The notes below the pieces were generated by a model. The model saw only the letters and a program-made list of their open reading frames with translations, ran no database searches and was not told where the DNA came from. 19,515 nucleotides of DNA from Ruminococcaceae bacterium UBA6857 (GTDB lineage: Bacteria; Bacillota; Clostridia; Oscillospirales; Acutalibacteraceae), in assembly GCA_002451715.1 (NCBI GenBank), contig DKDD01000173.1, positions 1-19,515 of the forward strand, written 5' to 3'. A program made the translations under genes and the position numbers. This document shows, in pieces, positions 8,304-14,245 of the stretch; positions within the stretch are counted from its first letter, which is position 1, and every line of letters starts with the position of its first letter.

Positions 8304-8356
8304 CGGTCAAATTTCAAAGTTTGGGAAAAACTGTAACACTTTTTGAAATTTGACCG
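8304..8356. repeat. 15-bp perfect inverted repeat between divergent genes
   Basis: CGGTCAAATTTCAAA (8304-8318) is exactly complementary to TTTGAAATTTGACCG (8342-8356), with 23 bases between. Pairing continues outwards (ATAC with GTAT) past a one-base bulge. No T-run follows on either strand, so it is not a terminator. It lies between the divergent promoters of the DUF308-ftsH operon and the secreted papain-like protein gene, a natural place for an operator. Confidence 0.75.
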
Positions 8357-8443
8357 GTATTTAATCGCTTGATAAGAATTCTTTTTTGCGCTTTTCTTTT
8401 TATTGTTCGAAATATTAAAAACGTTTTTTCAAATTGGGTATAT

Positions 8444-8449
8444 TATAAT
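8444..8449 (+). promoter_or_regulatory. -10 box for the secreted papain-like protein gene
   Basis: A perfect TATAAT in an AT-rich context, about 66 bases before the start codon and just before a leader hairpin. The expected -35 position reads ACGTTT, a poor match, so the promoter may be weak or activator-dependent. Confidence 0.5.
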
Positions 8450-8464
8450 AATTACAAGAAAAAA

Positions 8465-8498
8465 ATTCTCTTTGAAAAACAAAAGTTTCAAAGAGAAT
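8465..8498 (+). promoter_or_regulatory. Leader hairpin just before the ribosome site
   Basis: ATTCTCTTTGAAA (8465-8477) and TTTCAAAGAGAAT (8486-8498) form a perfect 13-bp stem with an 8-base loop. It begins near the predicted transcript start and ends 2 bases before AAAGGGAG. It may protect the mRNA 5' end, act as an operator, or limit ribosome access. There is no U-run, so termination is unlikely. Confidence 0.7.
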
Positions 8499-8515
8499 GA
8501 AAGGGAGAATTGAAA

Positions 8516-9148
8516 ATGAAAAAATCAAAAGCAAAAAACCGCCTCATCTGCCTGCTTCTTGCCGTACTGATGATTTTTTCGGCAGTATCGATTGCCGCCG
8601 CCGAAGGGAACGAAGACGTTGCAAGAGTTTCAATTGTGTCTTATCTTAAAAATGCTTTTGACACGGGTCATTCGTGGCTTTACATTGAAAACATTTCGGG
8701 CAAAACTTTGACCGTCGGTGTATACACGCTTGAACCGGGGGAAGCGGTTTCGGTCGGAACTTTCCGCTATACGCGAAAAGAGGGACGCGGTATTTATTAC
8801 AACGTTGAATGTTACTGCGTCAACAAATTCGGCGCCGGAGCAAGATATTCGCTCAGCGAAAACGTTACCGAAAACGAGCTTGCAAAAATCAGCCAAAAAA
8901 TCAACAAATATTCGTCAAAATGGACCCCTGTTAAAAACTGTGCTTACTTTGCCGCAGAAGTTTGGAACAGCATTTCAAGAATACACCTTATTTCAGGCTC
9001 AACGCCCTCCTGCCTGAGAACTTCGATAAAGCTCCACGGCGGAAAACGTGCAATTGCAATGAACGACGTTTCCGCTGACCGCGTATACAAGCAAAGCGGT
9101 TCTTCGCTTTTCGTTGTCAGAGCAAGCGCGTTGGATCACGAATTATAA
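8516..9148 (+). CDS. Secreted protein with circularly permuted papain-like (LRAT/YiiX-type) pattern
   Basis: A 210-residue protein with a clear signal peptide (basic start, hydrophobic core about residues 9-26, AAA-type cleavage near 27-30). The mature part has His52 in a GHSWLYIEN strand, then a beta-rich section with a YNVECY segment near 95-100, and later Cys142 in KNCAYFAAEVWN at a helix start. His before Cys is the reverse of normal NlpC/P60 enzymes and is what circularly permuted papain-like hydrolases show, so it may be a secreted amidase, peptidase or lipid acyl hydrolase; this is inferred from motif order. The start is the ATG at 8516, with AAAGGGAG 8-10 bases upstream; a TTG two codons earlier is less likely. 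It is monocistronic, between a leader hairpin and a terminator. Confidence 0.7.
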   Translation: MKKSKAKNRLICLLLAVLMIFSAVSIAAAEGNEDVARVSIVSYLKNAFDTGHSWLYIENISGKTLTVGVYTLEPGEAVSVGTFRYTRKEGRGIYYNVECYCVNKFGAGARYSLSENVTENELAKISQKINKYSSKWTPVKNCAYFAAEVWNSISRIHLISGSTPSCLRTSIKLHGGKRAIAMNDVSADRVYKQSGSSLFVVRASALDHEL

Positions 9149-9164
9149 ATTATAATACATAATC

Positions 9165-9206
9165 AAAACCGCTTCGAAGCTTAAAATCCGAAGCGGTTTT
9201 TTTATT
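9165..9206 (+). terminator. Intrinsic terminator of the papain-like protein gene
   Basis: AAAACCGCTTCG (9165-9176) pairs with CGAAGCGGTTTT (9189-9200), a 12-bp stem with a 12-base loop that holds a further AAGCTT palindrome, followed by TTTATTAT. It is 16 bases after the stop. Confidence 0.9.
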
Positions 9207-9273
9207 ATCGTAGCAGTGAACGCACATAGCCTTAATCACCGGCGGCGAGTTACAAATATTTAATGCTTGCCAA

Positions 9274-9357
9274 TCAAACATCGGAACAAACGATAAACAC
9301 CCTGAATTTGAAAGAAACTATCTTTCCGTCCTTTTTGTTGACCTTTATACTTGCCAT
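9274..9357 (-). pseudogene. N-terminal remnant of a tyrosine integrase
   Basis: After AAAGGA comes an ATG at 9357 and a 27-residue frame that begins MASIKVNKKDGK and continues with IVSFKFRVF. This is the usual start of Tn916/phage-type tyrosine recombinases, whose first ~60 residues bind arm-type DNA sites. The match fades after about residue 22, where GRD.NGK would be expected, and a TGA ends it at 9274. No SAM-like core or R-H-R-Y catalytic domain follows in any frame before the terminator at 9206. It sits about 135 bases from the 3' end of a tRNA gene, the classic place for an island integrase. I read it as a deletion scar; the alternative is a real microprotein, which is less likely. Confidence 0.55.
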
Positions 9358-9421
9358 GATTTCCTTTCCCCGCATACGAAAATCAGGCATTTGTTGACCC
9401 GCTGTTGACCTTTTGTTGACC
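9336..9421 (-). repeat. GGTCAACA direct repeats, three at 11-bp period (likely arm-type sites)
   Basis: On the minus strand GGTCAACA occurs at 9421-9414, 9410-9403 and 9399-9392, exactly 11 bp apart, and once more at 9343-9336 inside the integrase remnant. All four are identical over 8 bases. Tandem short repeats beside an integrase gene whose N-terminus is an arm-binding domain are typical of arm-type sites. Their role is inferred. Confidence 0.7.
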
Positions 9422-9454
9422 CTTTCGGCTTTTTGAACGGCAGACAAAAAAAGA

Positions 9455-9489
9455 AAAAGTCTTGAAAACCCATTGTTTTCAAGACTTTT
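9455..9489 (-). terminator. Terminator of tRNA-Val
   Basis: AAAAGTCTTGAAAAC (9455-9469) and GTTTTCAAGACTTTT (9475-9489) form a perfect 15-bp stem with a 5-base loop, followed on the minus strand by a TTTTTTT-rich stretch. It begins 3 bases after the tRNA CCA end. Confidence 0.88.
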
Positions 9490-9492
9490 CAC

Positions 9493-9569
9493 TGGTGAGG
9501 ACAAGTGGACTTGAACCACCGACCCCTTGCATGTCAAGCAAGTACTCTAACCAACTGAGCTATGCCCTC
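9493..9569 (-). tRNA. tRNA-Val (anticodon GAC)
   Basis: A 77-base cloverleaf with encoded CCA. The acceptor arm GAGGGCA pairs with TGTCCTC (one G-U). The D-arm is GCTC/GAGT, the anticodon stem CTTGC/GCAAG closes the loop TTGACAT with anticodon GAC (reads GUC and GUU), the variable loop is GGGTC, and the T-arm GGTGG/CCACT has loop TTCAAGT. It has its own promoter about 90 bases upstream and its own terminator. Its 3' half is a common attachment site for integrating elements, which fits the integrase remnant just beyond. Confidence 0.95.
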
Positions 9570-9601
9570 ATCTAAACCCCTTATTTATAAGGCTTTTAAG
9601 C

Positions 9602-9638
9602 CACAAGACTACTTGTAAATTTTCACAAGAGTACTTGT
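9602..9638 (-). repeat. Two palindromic 15-base repeats in the tRNA-Val leader
   Basis: CACAAGACTACTTGT (9602-9616) and CACAAGAGTACTTGT (9624-9638) differ at one base and start 22 bp apart. Each can fold as a small ACAAG/CTTGT hairpin. The second contains a 10-base stretch (9628-9637) that is the exact reverse complement of tRNA bases at 9539-9548, covering the end of the D-arm and the start of the anticodon stem. Both lie in the transcribed 5' leader of the tRNA. Confidence 0.7.
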
Positions 9639-9659
9639 ATGGTTGATTTAACTTTCAGT

Positions 9660-9688
9660 ATAATACACTACTTTTCCCAATTTGTCAA
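9660..9688 (-). promoter_or_regulatory. Promoter of tRNA-Val
   Basis: On the minus strand a perfect TTGACA (9688-9683) is followed after 17 bp by TATTAT (9665-9660). It is the best sigma-A match near the tRNA and predicts a leader of about 80 bases that is removed during tRNA maturation. Confidence 0.8.
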
Positions 9689-9785
9689 GTCTTAAAATAA
9701 AAATATGAGAAGAAAAAGCCATAGGTTTACATTATCTGCAAACAACCGACATTTTCGGTCGGTTTCATAAACCTTCCTCTTTTTA

Positions 9786-9947
9786 TTATTCTTCCTCGTC
9801 TACAATTTCAAATTCATCTGTCGGATATAAATAATCCTCGCCCGATTCATCAATAACTCTATAAAAACAATATTCCTGTCCTAAACATTCATATACGTTA
9901 CCTACGGTTAAATCCGTACAATCAAAAGCAATGTATCTGACTTTCAT
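9786..9947 (-). CDS. Small acidic 53-residue protein of phage/mobile-element type
   Basis: The frame starts at an ATG at 9947, nine bases after a GGGGGG tract, and ends at TAA (9788-9786). The protein starts MKVRYIAFD and has a YECLGQEYCFYRVIDESGED core with a YLYP.DEFEIV end. Small beta-strand proteins with this 'KVRYIG...Y.V....YRI.DE.GEDYLYP...FEIV' layout are frequent in Firmicutes phages and conjugative elements; their function is unknown. Codons here (TTA, GTA, GGT, TAT) differ from the CTT/GTT/GAA-rich neighbours, which fits recent acquisition. A good promoter lies upstream and the gene reads towards the tRNA-Val scar, so it may be cargo of the lost element. I am confident it is a real gene but not of its role. 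Confidence 0.72.
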   Translation of the reverse strand: MKVRYIAFDCTDLTVGNVYECLGQEYCFYRVIDESGEDYLYPTDEFEIVDEEE

Positions 9948-10004
9948 TTCAAATACCCCCCAACTTTTACGATTTCAATCACCTTATAGTTGCTTTTGAC
10001 GATA

Positions 10005-10032
10005 ATTATATCTATTTTTTTCGGAATGTCAA
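10005..10032 (-). promoter_or_regulatory. Promoter of the 53-residue gene
   Basis: Minus strand: TTGACA (10032-10027), 16-bp spacer, TATAAT (10010-10005). Both hexamers match consensus exactly. The start codon is about 58 bases downstream. The rest of the gap between this gene and the next one upstream (10033-10147) holds only an 8-bp hairpin (CTTTTTGC at 10100-10107 with GCAAAAAG at 10123-10130) and no gene. Confidence 0.8.
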
Positions 10033-10147
10033 TTGTTCATCTTTCTAATCATAAATCTTAATCGCCCGTCAAGGGTTATAATAAAAAAACAGCTGACTGC
10101 TTTTTGCAAAGCCTCTCTTTCGGCAAAAAGTGATTAATTGAAAAGCA

Positions 10148-10199
10148 AAAGCCGCAATCACCCTTTTTCTTTTTGGCTTTGGGTGAATTACGGCTTTTA
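10148..10199 (-). terminator. Terminator after the 48-residue peptide gene
   Basis: A long imperfect stem: AAAAGCCG then AATCACCC on one arm, GGGTGAATT then CGGCTTTT on the other, with one mismatch and one bulge. On the minus strand the far arm ends in CGGCTTTTGC. It lies 35 bases beyond the stop of the small peptide gene. Confidence 0.6.
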
Positions 10200-10233
10200 A
10201 AGCTTGTTTTGACCGGTTATACGGATTGATGTA

Positions 10234-10380
10234 TTAGAAGTACTTTACAAAATATCCGAGACCGATGATCGGAAGGATTGTTTTGATAATGCCCTTGAGC
10301 ATGGTGAGGAAAGACTCAAAAATGTTTTTGATGTCATTGTTTTCTTCTGCCGGAGCGGTGGTGTTAACTTCGTTATTCAT
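10234..10380 (-). CDS. 48-residue amphipathic membrane peptide, unknown
   Basis: The ATG at 10380 follows a near-ideal AAGGAGGT, and a TTGACA/TAAAAT promoter lies about 50 bases upstream, with a hairpin terminator downstream: a complete small transcription unit. The peptide has a polar acidic start (MNNEVNTTAPAEEN) and, from about residue 18 on, a Lys-spaced hydrophobic stretch (FLTMLKGIIKTILPIIGLGY near 24-43) ending FVKYF. This would form one membrane or surface-lying helix. There is no double-Gly leader and no Cys. I do not recognise it. It could be a stress-linked membrane microprotein, a toxin-like peptide or a leaderless bacteriocin-like product. Codon use matches the chromosome (CTC, GGC, ATC), so it need not be foreign. 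Confidence 0.72.
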   Translation of the reverse strand: MNNEVNTTAPAEENNDIKNIFESFLTMLKGIIKTILPIIGLGYFVKYF

Positions 10381-10430
10381 GAAAAAGACCTCCTTAAATT
10401 TGACAAACCGAAAGGCTTATCTTTTTCATA

Positions 10431-10460
10431 ATTTTAACATATAATTCAATATATTGTCAA
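10431..10460 (-). promoter_or_regulatory. Promoter of the 48-residue peptide gene
   Basis: Minus strand: TTGACA (10460-10455), 18-bp spacer, TAAAAT (10436-10431). The -35 overlaps the last codons of the upstream penicillin-binding protein gene, so the peptide can be made independently of it. No terminator separates the two, so read-through is also possible. Confidence 0.72.
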
Positions 10461-12040
10461 TTGCAAAGCACTATATTCTCGCAGATTTCTTTGAAAACCG
10501 GCGCGCAATCGACACTTCCGCCCTCTCCGTCCTCGTTCATGACAACAACTATATAATGCGGATTCTTTGCCGGAAAGAATCCGGAAAACCACGTTCGGCA
10601 AATTTCTCTTTTTCCGTCATAAATTCCGCTTTGCGCCGTACCTGTCTTTCCGGCGAGGGAAACAAGCTTACTTTTTGCGCTTTCGGCGTTCCCTCTTTCA
10701 ACAACCGAAGAAAGAAGTTTTCTCATTGTTTTGACGGTACTTTCAGAAAGAACCCTTGTTTTTCCCTGTGCGGTTTCTTTTTTAACAAGCTTTTCATCAT
10801 TTGCAAAACCGAAAACTGCCGTCGGTTTAACGTAATATCCGGTTGCAATCGCGTGATAGACACCGGCCATTTGCAGCGGAGAAACGAGGAGCCTGCCCTG
10901 CCCAAAAGAAAAATTTGCCCGTTCGCCGGGAAATTTGAGCGAGCTTTCTTCCGGAAGGCAGCCTTTTTCGCCCGACACGCCTTCGGCAATTTTTGTTTCG
11001 GCAGAAAGACCGAGCGAACGGCAAAACATCAAAAGTCCGTCCGTATCAAGCTTTTCGATGAGCCTTATAAAATAAATGTTGCATGAATTTTGAAGCGCCT
11101 GCGCCATTGTCTGCTTTCCGTGCGCTTTGCTGTGATAGCAGGAAAAAACCGTGTCGCCGACAGTGATGCTGCCCGTGCAGTCAAACGTTGTTTTTTCGCC
11201 GATTCCGCACTCAAGCGCGTATGCGGCAACAACGCTTTTAAAAACCGAACCTACGCTGTATGCCGGCAGTGCTTTGTTTGAAAGTGGCGAATTTTTCTTT
11301 TCAAGTTCATCGGCAACGTTGTTTCTGTCATACTTCGGAACACTTGCAAGCGCAAGGATTTCTCCGCTTTGAACGTGCATAACAATTGCACAGCCGCTTT
11401 TTATGCTGCTTTTTTCAAGCGCGGCTTCTGCAATTTTTTGAACTTTTTTATCAAGAGTCAAAACCACTCCGGCATTTGAGTTATAGTTTTCGTCGTTTAT
11501 CGTTTTGCCGAGACCTTGCAAAACGCTGCCGGTTGCATCAACGCAAAAGCTTACCGAAAGTTTTCCGCCGTTTTCTTTTAATAATGTATTATAGCCGCGC
11601 TCAATTCCGCAAGCGCCGTTTTTGCTTGTTTCGTTGACGTACCCTACAAGGTGGCAGGCAAGCGCCGAAGACGGATACCTTATCGGAACGTGAAAAGTTT
11701 TGATGTTTTCGTCGTTGATTTCTTCTTTAACCTCGGTGACATAGGGACGCTTGCTTTGAACAATTTCTTCGCTTCTTTCTTCACCTAAAAGTTTTGAAAG
11801 AATCTGCTTTGATTTTACCGACGGGGTGAAAGCCGCAAGAAGTTTTTCTTCGCAATCCACAAGCGGTTCAAGGTTGCGGTCATAGATTTTTCCGCGAGTT
11901 GAAGCAATTTCAATTGTTTTTCGGTGCATTTCCTGCGCCGCGGCGGAATATTCTTTCGCCGTCAAATCAATAATTCTTACTGTCAGCAAAAGCAGGCAAA
12001 GCGAAACAAGACTATACAGCCAAACGGCGCGTTTTCTCAT
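10457..12040 (-). CDS. Class B penicillin-binding protein (PBP2/FtsI/SpoVD-like transpeptidase)
   Basis: Cross-links peptidoglycan stems. The 527-residue protein has a short inner end, one membrane anchor (about 7-25), a dimerisation domain with the STRGKIYDRN motif at 47-56 typical of class B PBPs, and a transpeptidase domain with all three active-site motifs: SVFK at 265-268, SCN at 319-321 and KTGTAQ at 465-470. It stops right after the catalytic domain, so there are no PASTA repeats, unlike many SpoVD/PBP2x proteins. It has GGAGG before the ATG. It is not in an mra/dcw cluster; its neighbours are a small peptide gene and the divergent groES. A spore, elongation or accessory role cannot be chosen from sequence alone. 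Confidence 0.92.
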   Translation of the reverse strand: MRKRAVWLYSLVSLCLLLLTVRIIDLTAKEYSAAAQEMHRKTIEIASTRGKIYDRNLEPLVDCEEKLLAAFTPSVKSKQILSKLLGEERSEEIVQSKRPYVTEVKEEINDENIKTFHVPIRYPSSALACHLVGYVNETSKNGACGIERGYNTLLKENGGKLSVSFCVDATGSVLQGLGKTINDENYNSNAGVVLTLDKKVQKIAEAALEKSSIKSGCAIVMHVQSGEILALASVPKYDRNNVADELEKKNSPLSNKALPAYSVGSVFKSVVAAYALECGIGEKTTFDCTGSITVGDTVFSCYHSKAHGKQTMAQALQNSCNIYFIRLIEKLDTDGLLMFCRSLGLSAETKIAEGVSGEKGCLPEESSLKFPGERANFSFGQGRLLVSPLQMAGVYHAIATGYYVKPTAVFGFANDEKLVKKETAQGKTRVLSESTVKTMRKLLSSVVERGNAESAKSKLVSLAGKTGTAQSGIYDGKREICRTWFSGFFPAKNPHYIVVVMNEDGEGGSVDCAPVFKEICENIVLCN

Positions 12041-12085
12041 GTTCTTTCCTCCGAATAAAAACCATATACTGTTTTTATTATTAAA

Positions 12086-12139
12086 TATATTTTCTTTGTT
12101 ATCCGATGAGGAAAATATTGCATGAACAAAGAAAATATA
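12086..12139. repeat. 15-bp perfect inverted repeat between PBP and groES
   Basis: TATATTTTCTTTGTT (12086-12100) is exactly complementary to AACAAAGAAAATATA (12125-12139), with 24 bases between. GTTTTT and AAAAAC lie just outside and could pair if 10 bases on the left bulge out. It lies in the leader of the PBP gene on the minus strand and upstream of the groES promoter on the plus strand. Confidence 0.75.
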
Positions 12140-12207
12140 AAAACAAACCGAAAAAATTTTCCATTATTTTCAAAAAACACTTGATTTTTCAAAAAAAATG
12201 ACTACAA

Positions 12208-12213
12208 TATAAT
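12208..12213 (+). promoter_or_regulatory. -10 box of groES-groEL
   Basis: TATAAT directly abuts the CIRCE operator. The best upstream -35 candidate is TTGATT at 12181-12186, 21 bp away, which is longer than usual. Confidence 0.65.
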
Positions 12214-12240
12214 TTAGCACTCAAAGATATGGAGTGCTAA
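12214..12240 (+). promoter_or_regulatory. CIRCE operator (HrcA site)
   Basis: TTAGCACTC, nine bases, GAGTGCTAA: an exact match to the CIRCE consensus. It starts at the base after the -10 box and covers the predicted transcript start, so HrcA binding should block initiation; heat or folding stress releases it. hrcA itself is not in the window. Confidence 0.97.
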
Positions 12241-12273
12241 TAATTGGCAATTAAACGAATGGAGGATAAATAT

Positions 12274-12558
12274 ATGACAATCAAACCACTTCTTGACAGA
12301 GTAGTCCTTAAGCCCACGGAAATTGAAGAAACTACAAAGAGCGGCTTTATTCTTACAAGCGCTTCGCAGGAAAAACCTCAGTTTTCCGAAGTCGTTGCAG
12401 TAGGTCCCGGCGGAATTGTTGACGGAAAAGAAACCGAAATGTACGTCAAGGTCGGCGACAAGGTAATCGCCGGAAAATATTCCGGAACCGAAGTCAAAGT
12501 TGATGACGTTGAATATACAATCGTCCGTCAGAGCGACATCCTTGCAATTGTTGAATAA
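12274..12558 (+). CDS. groES: Co-chaperonin GroES
   Basis: A 94-residue protein that caps the GroEL cavity as a seven-fold ring. It starts MTIKPLLDRVVLK, has the mobile loop with SGFILT near residues 23-28 that docks onto GroEL, the GPGG turn near 44-47, and the VGDKVIAGKYSG beta section. The start is the ATG at 12274 with GGAGG; an earlier in-frame start would sit next to the CIRCE element. groEL follows after 22 bases under the same HrcA control. Confidence 0.97.
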   Translation: MTIKPLLDRVVLKPTEIEETTKSGFILTSASQEKPQFSEVVAVGPGGIVDGKETEMYVKVGDKVIAGKYSGTEVKVDDVEYTIVRQSDILAIVE

Positions 12559-12580
12559 TCGAAAATAGGAGGAACTTATC

Positions 12581-14218
12581 ATGGCTAAACAAATTATCTA
12601 CGGCGAAGAAGCAAGAAAAGCTCTTCAAGCCGGTATTGACAAACTTTCCGATACAGTTAAAATCACACTCGGACCCAAAGGCAGAAACGTTGTAATCGAC
12701 AAGAAATACGGCGCTCCGCTCATCACAAACGACGGTGTAACGATTGCAAAAGAAATTGAACTTGAAGACGCTTTTGAAAACATGGGCGCACAGCTTATCA
12801 AGGAAGTTGCAACAAAAACAAACGATGTTGCCGGTGACGGAACAACAACCGCAACCCTCCTTGCCCAGGCACTCGTTCGCGAAGGAATGAAAAACGTTGC
12901 CGCCGGTGCAAACCCGATGGTTGTTAAAAAAGGCATTAAAGAAGCCGTTGACGCGGCGGTTGAAGCCGTTAAGAAAAACTCAAAGCCCGTAACGGGTTTT
13001 GAAGACATTGCAAGAATCGCAACAATTTCTTCCGCAGACGAAAACGTCGGCAAGCTTATTGCCGAAGCAATGGAAGTTGTTACCACCGACGGCGTTATCA
13101 CCGTTGAAGAATCCAAAACCGCAGAAACCGGCAAAGAAGTTGTTGAAGGCATGCAGTTTGACCGCGGATATGTTTCGCCCTACATGGCGACCGACGCAGA
13201 CAAAATGGAAGCCGTTATCGACGACGCTTCGATTCTTATCACAGACAAAAAGATTTCGAACATTCAGGAGGTTCTTCCGCTTCTTGAACAGGTTCTTCAG
13301 GCAGGCAAAAAGCTTGTTATCATTGCCGAAGACGTTGAAGGCGAAGCTCTTGCGACTCTTCTTCTCAACAAACTTCGCGGAACATTCACCTGCGTTGCCG
13401 TTAAGGCTCCCGGTTTCGGCGACAGAAGAAAAGAAATGCTTCAGGATATCGCAATTCTCACCGGCGGTCAGGTAATCACATCGGACCTCGGCCTTGAACT
13501 CAAGGAAGCAACCGTTGATATGCTCGGTTCTGCCCGTCAGGTTAAAGTTACAAAAGAAAACACCATCATTGTTGACGGTGCAGGCGACAAAGACGCAATC
13601 AAAGCCCGTGTTAACCAAATCAAGGCTCAAATTGAAGCTTCGACTTCGGATTTTGACCGCGAAAAGCTTCAGGAAAGACTTGCAAAACTTGCAGGCGGCG
13701 TAGCTGTCATCAAAGTCGGCGCAGCAACCGAAACCGAAATGAAAGAAAAGAAACTTCGCATTGACGACGCTCTTGCCGCAACAAAGGCAGCCGTTGAAGA
13801 AGGCTTTGTTGCAGGCGGCGGCGTTGCACTTCTCAACGCTATTCCGGCAGTCAAAGATTTTCTTGAAAAAACCGAAGATCCCGACGAAAAAACCGGTGTA
13901 AGAATCGTTATGAAAGCAATTGAAGAGCCCGTTCGCCAAATTGCAAAGAACGCCGGTCTTGAAGGTTCGGTAATCATCAACGAAATTGTTTCAAGCGGCA
14001 AAATCGGCTATGGCTTCGACTTCTCGAAAGAGGAATATGTTGACATGGCACAGGCAGGTATCCTTGACCCGACAAAGGTTACCCGTTCCGCTCTTCAAAA
14101 TGCGGCTTCCGTTGCGGCAATGGTTCTTACAACGGAATCGCTCGTTTCCGATATTCCCGACCCCGCAGGCGACGCGGCACAGGCTGCGGCAATGGCACAG
14201 GGCGGCGGAATGTATTAA
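12581..14218 (+). CDS. groEL: Chaperonin GroEL
   Basis: A 545-residue, full-length Hsp60 that encloses and folds client proteins in the cytosol with ATP. Visible are the ATP-site GPKGRNV near 31-37, ITNDGVTIAKE (Asp51) and AGDGTTTA (Asp86), the apical domain with substrate-binding hydrophobics, and the flexible GGGMY end. It starts at 12581 behind AGGAGG. Codon choice is strongly biased, as expected of a highly expressed gene. It is the second gene of the CIRCE-controlled operon, and a strong terminator follows. Confidence 0.98.
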   Translation: MAKQIIYGEEARKALQAGIDKLSDTVKITLGPKGRNVVIDKKYGAPLITNDGVTIAKEIELEDAFENMGAQLIKEVATKTNDVAGDGTTTATLLAQALVREGMKNVAAGANPMVVKKGIKEAVDAAVEAVKKNSKPVTGFEDIARIATISSADENVGKLIAEAMEVVTTDGVITVEESKTAETGKEVVEGMQFDRGYVSPYMATDADKMEAVIDDASILITDKKISNIQEVLPLLEQVLQAGKKLVIIAEDVEGEALATLLLNKLRGTFTCVAVKAPGFGDRRKEMLQDIAILTGGQVITSDLGLELKEATVDMLGSARQVKVTKENTIIVDGAGDKDAIKARVNQIKAQIEASTSDFDREKLQERLAKLAGGVAVIKVGAATETEMKEKKLRIDDALAATKAAVEEGFVAGGGVALLNAIPAVKDFLEKTEDPDEKTGVRIVMKAIEEPVRQIAKNAGLEGSVIINEIVSSGKIGYGFDFSKEEYVDMAQAGILDPTKVTRSALQNAASVAAMVLTTESLVSDIPDPAGDAAQAAAMAQGGGMY

Positions 14219-14245
14219 TCGGCAGACGATTTAACATTTAAACGC

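Noticed and set aside
9336..9421. CRISPR array
   Set aside because: Repeat units are only 8 bases with 3-base gaps; no CRISPR-sized repeats or cas genes exist anywhere in the window.
9358..9537. Upstream extension of the integrase remnant frame into the tRNA terminator
   Set aside because: The frame crosses the tRNA 3' end, its terminator and the short repeats; the ATG at 9357 has its own ribosome site and family-typical start.
9744..9764. Hairpin AACCGAC/GTCGGTT after the 53-residue gene as terminator
   Set aside because: Only 7 bp with no proper T-run on the minus strand; too weak to list as a terminator.
10454..11086. Plus-strand 210-codon frame over the PBP gene
   Set aside because: Antisense to the PBP catalytic domain; no start signals and no recognisable family.
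12980..13939. A 319-codon open frame antisense to groEL
   Set aside because: Shadow of the strongly biased groEL codons; Phe/Cys/Asn-rich with no motifs or ribosome site.
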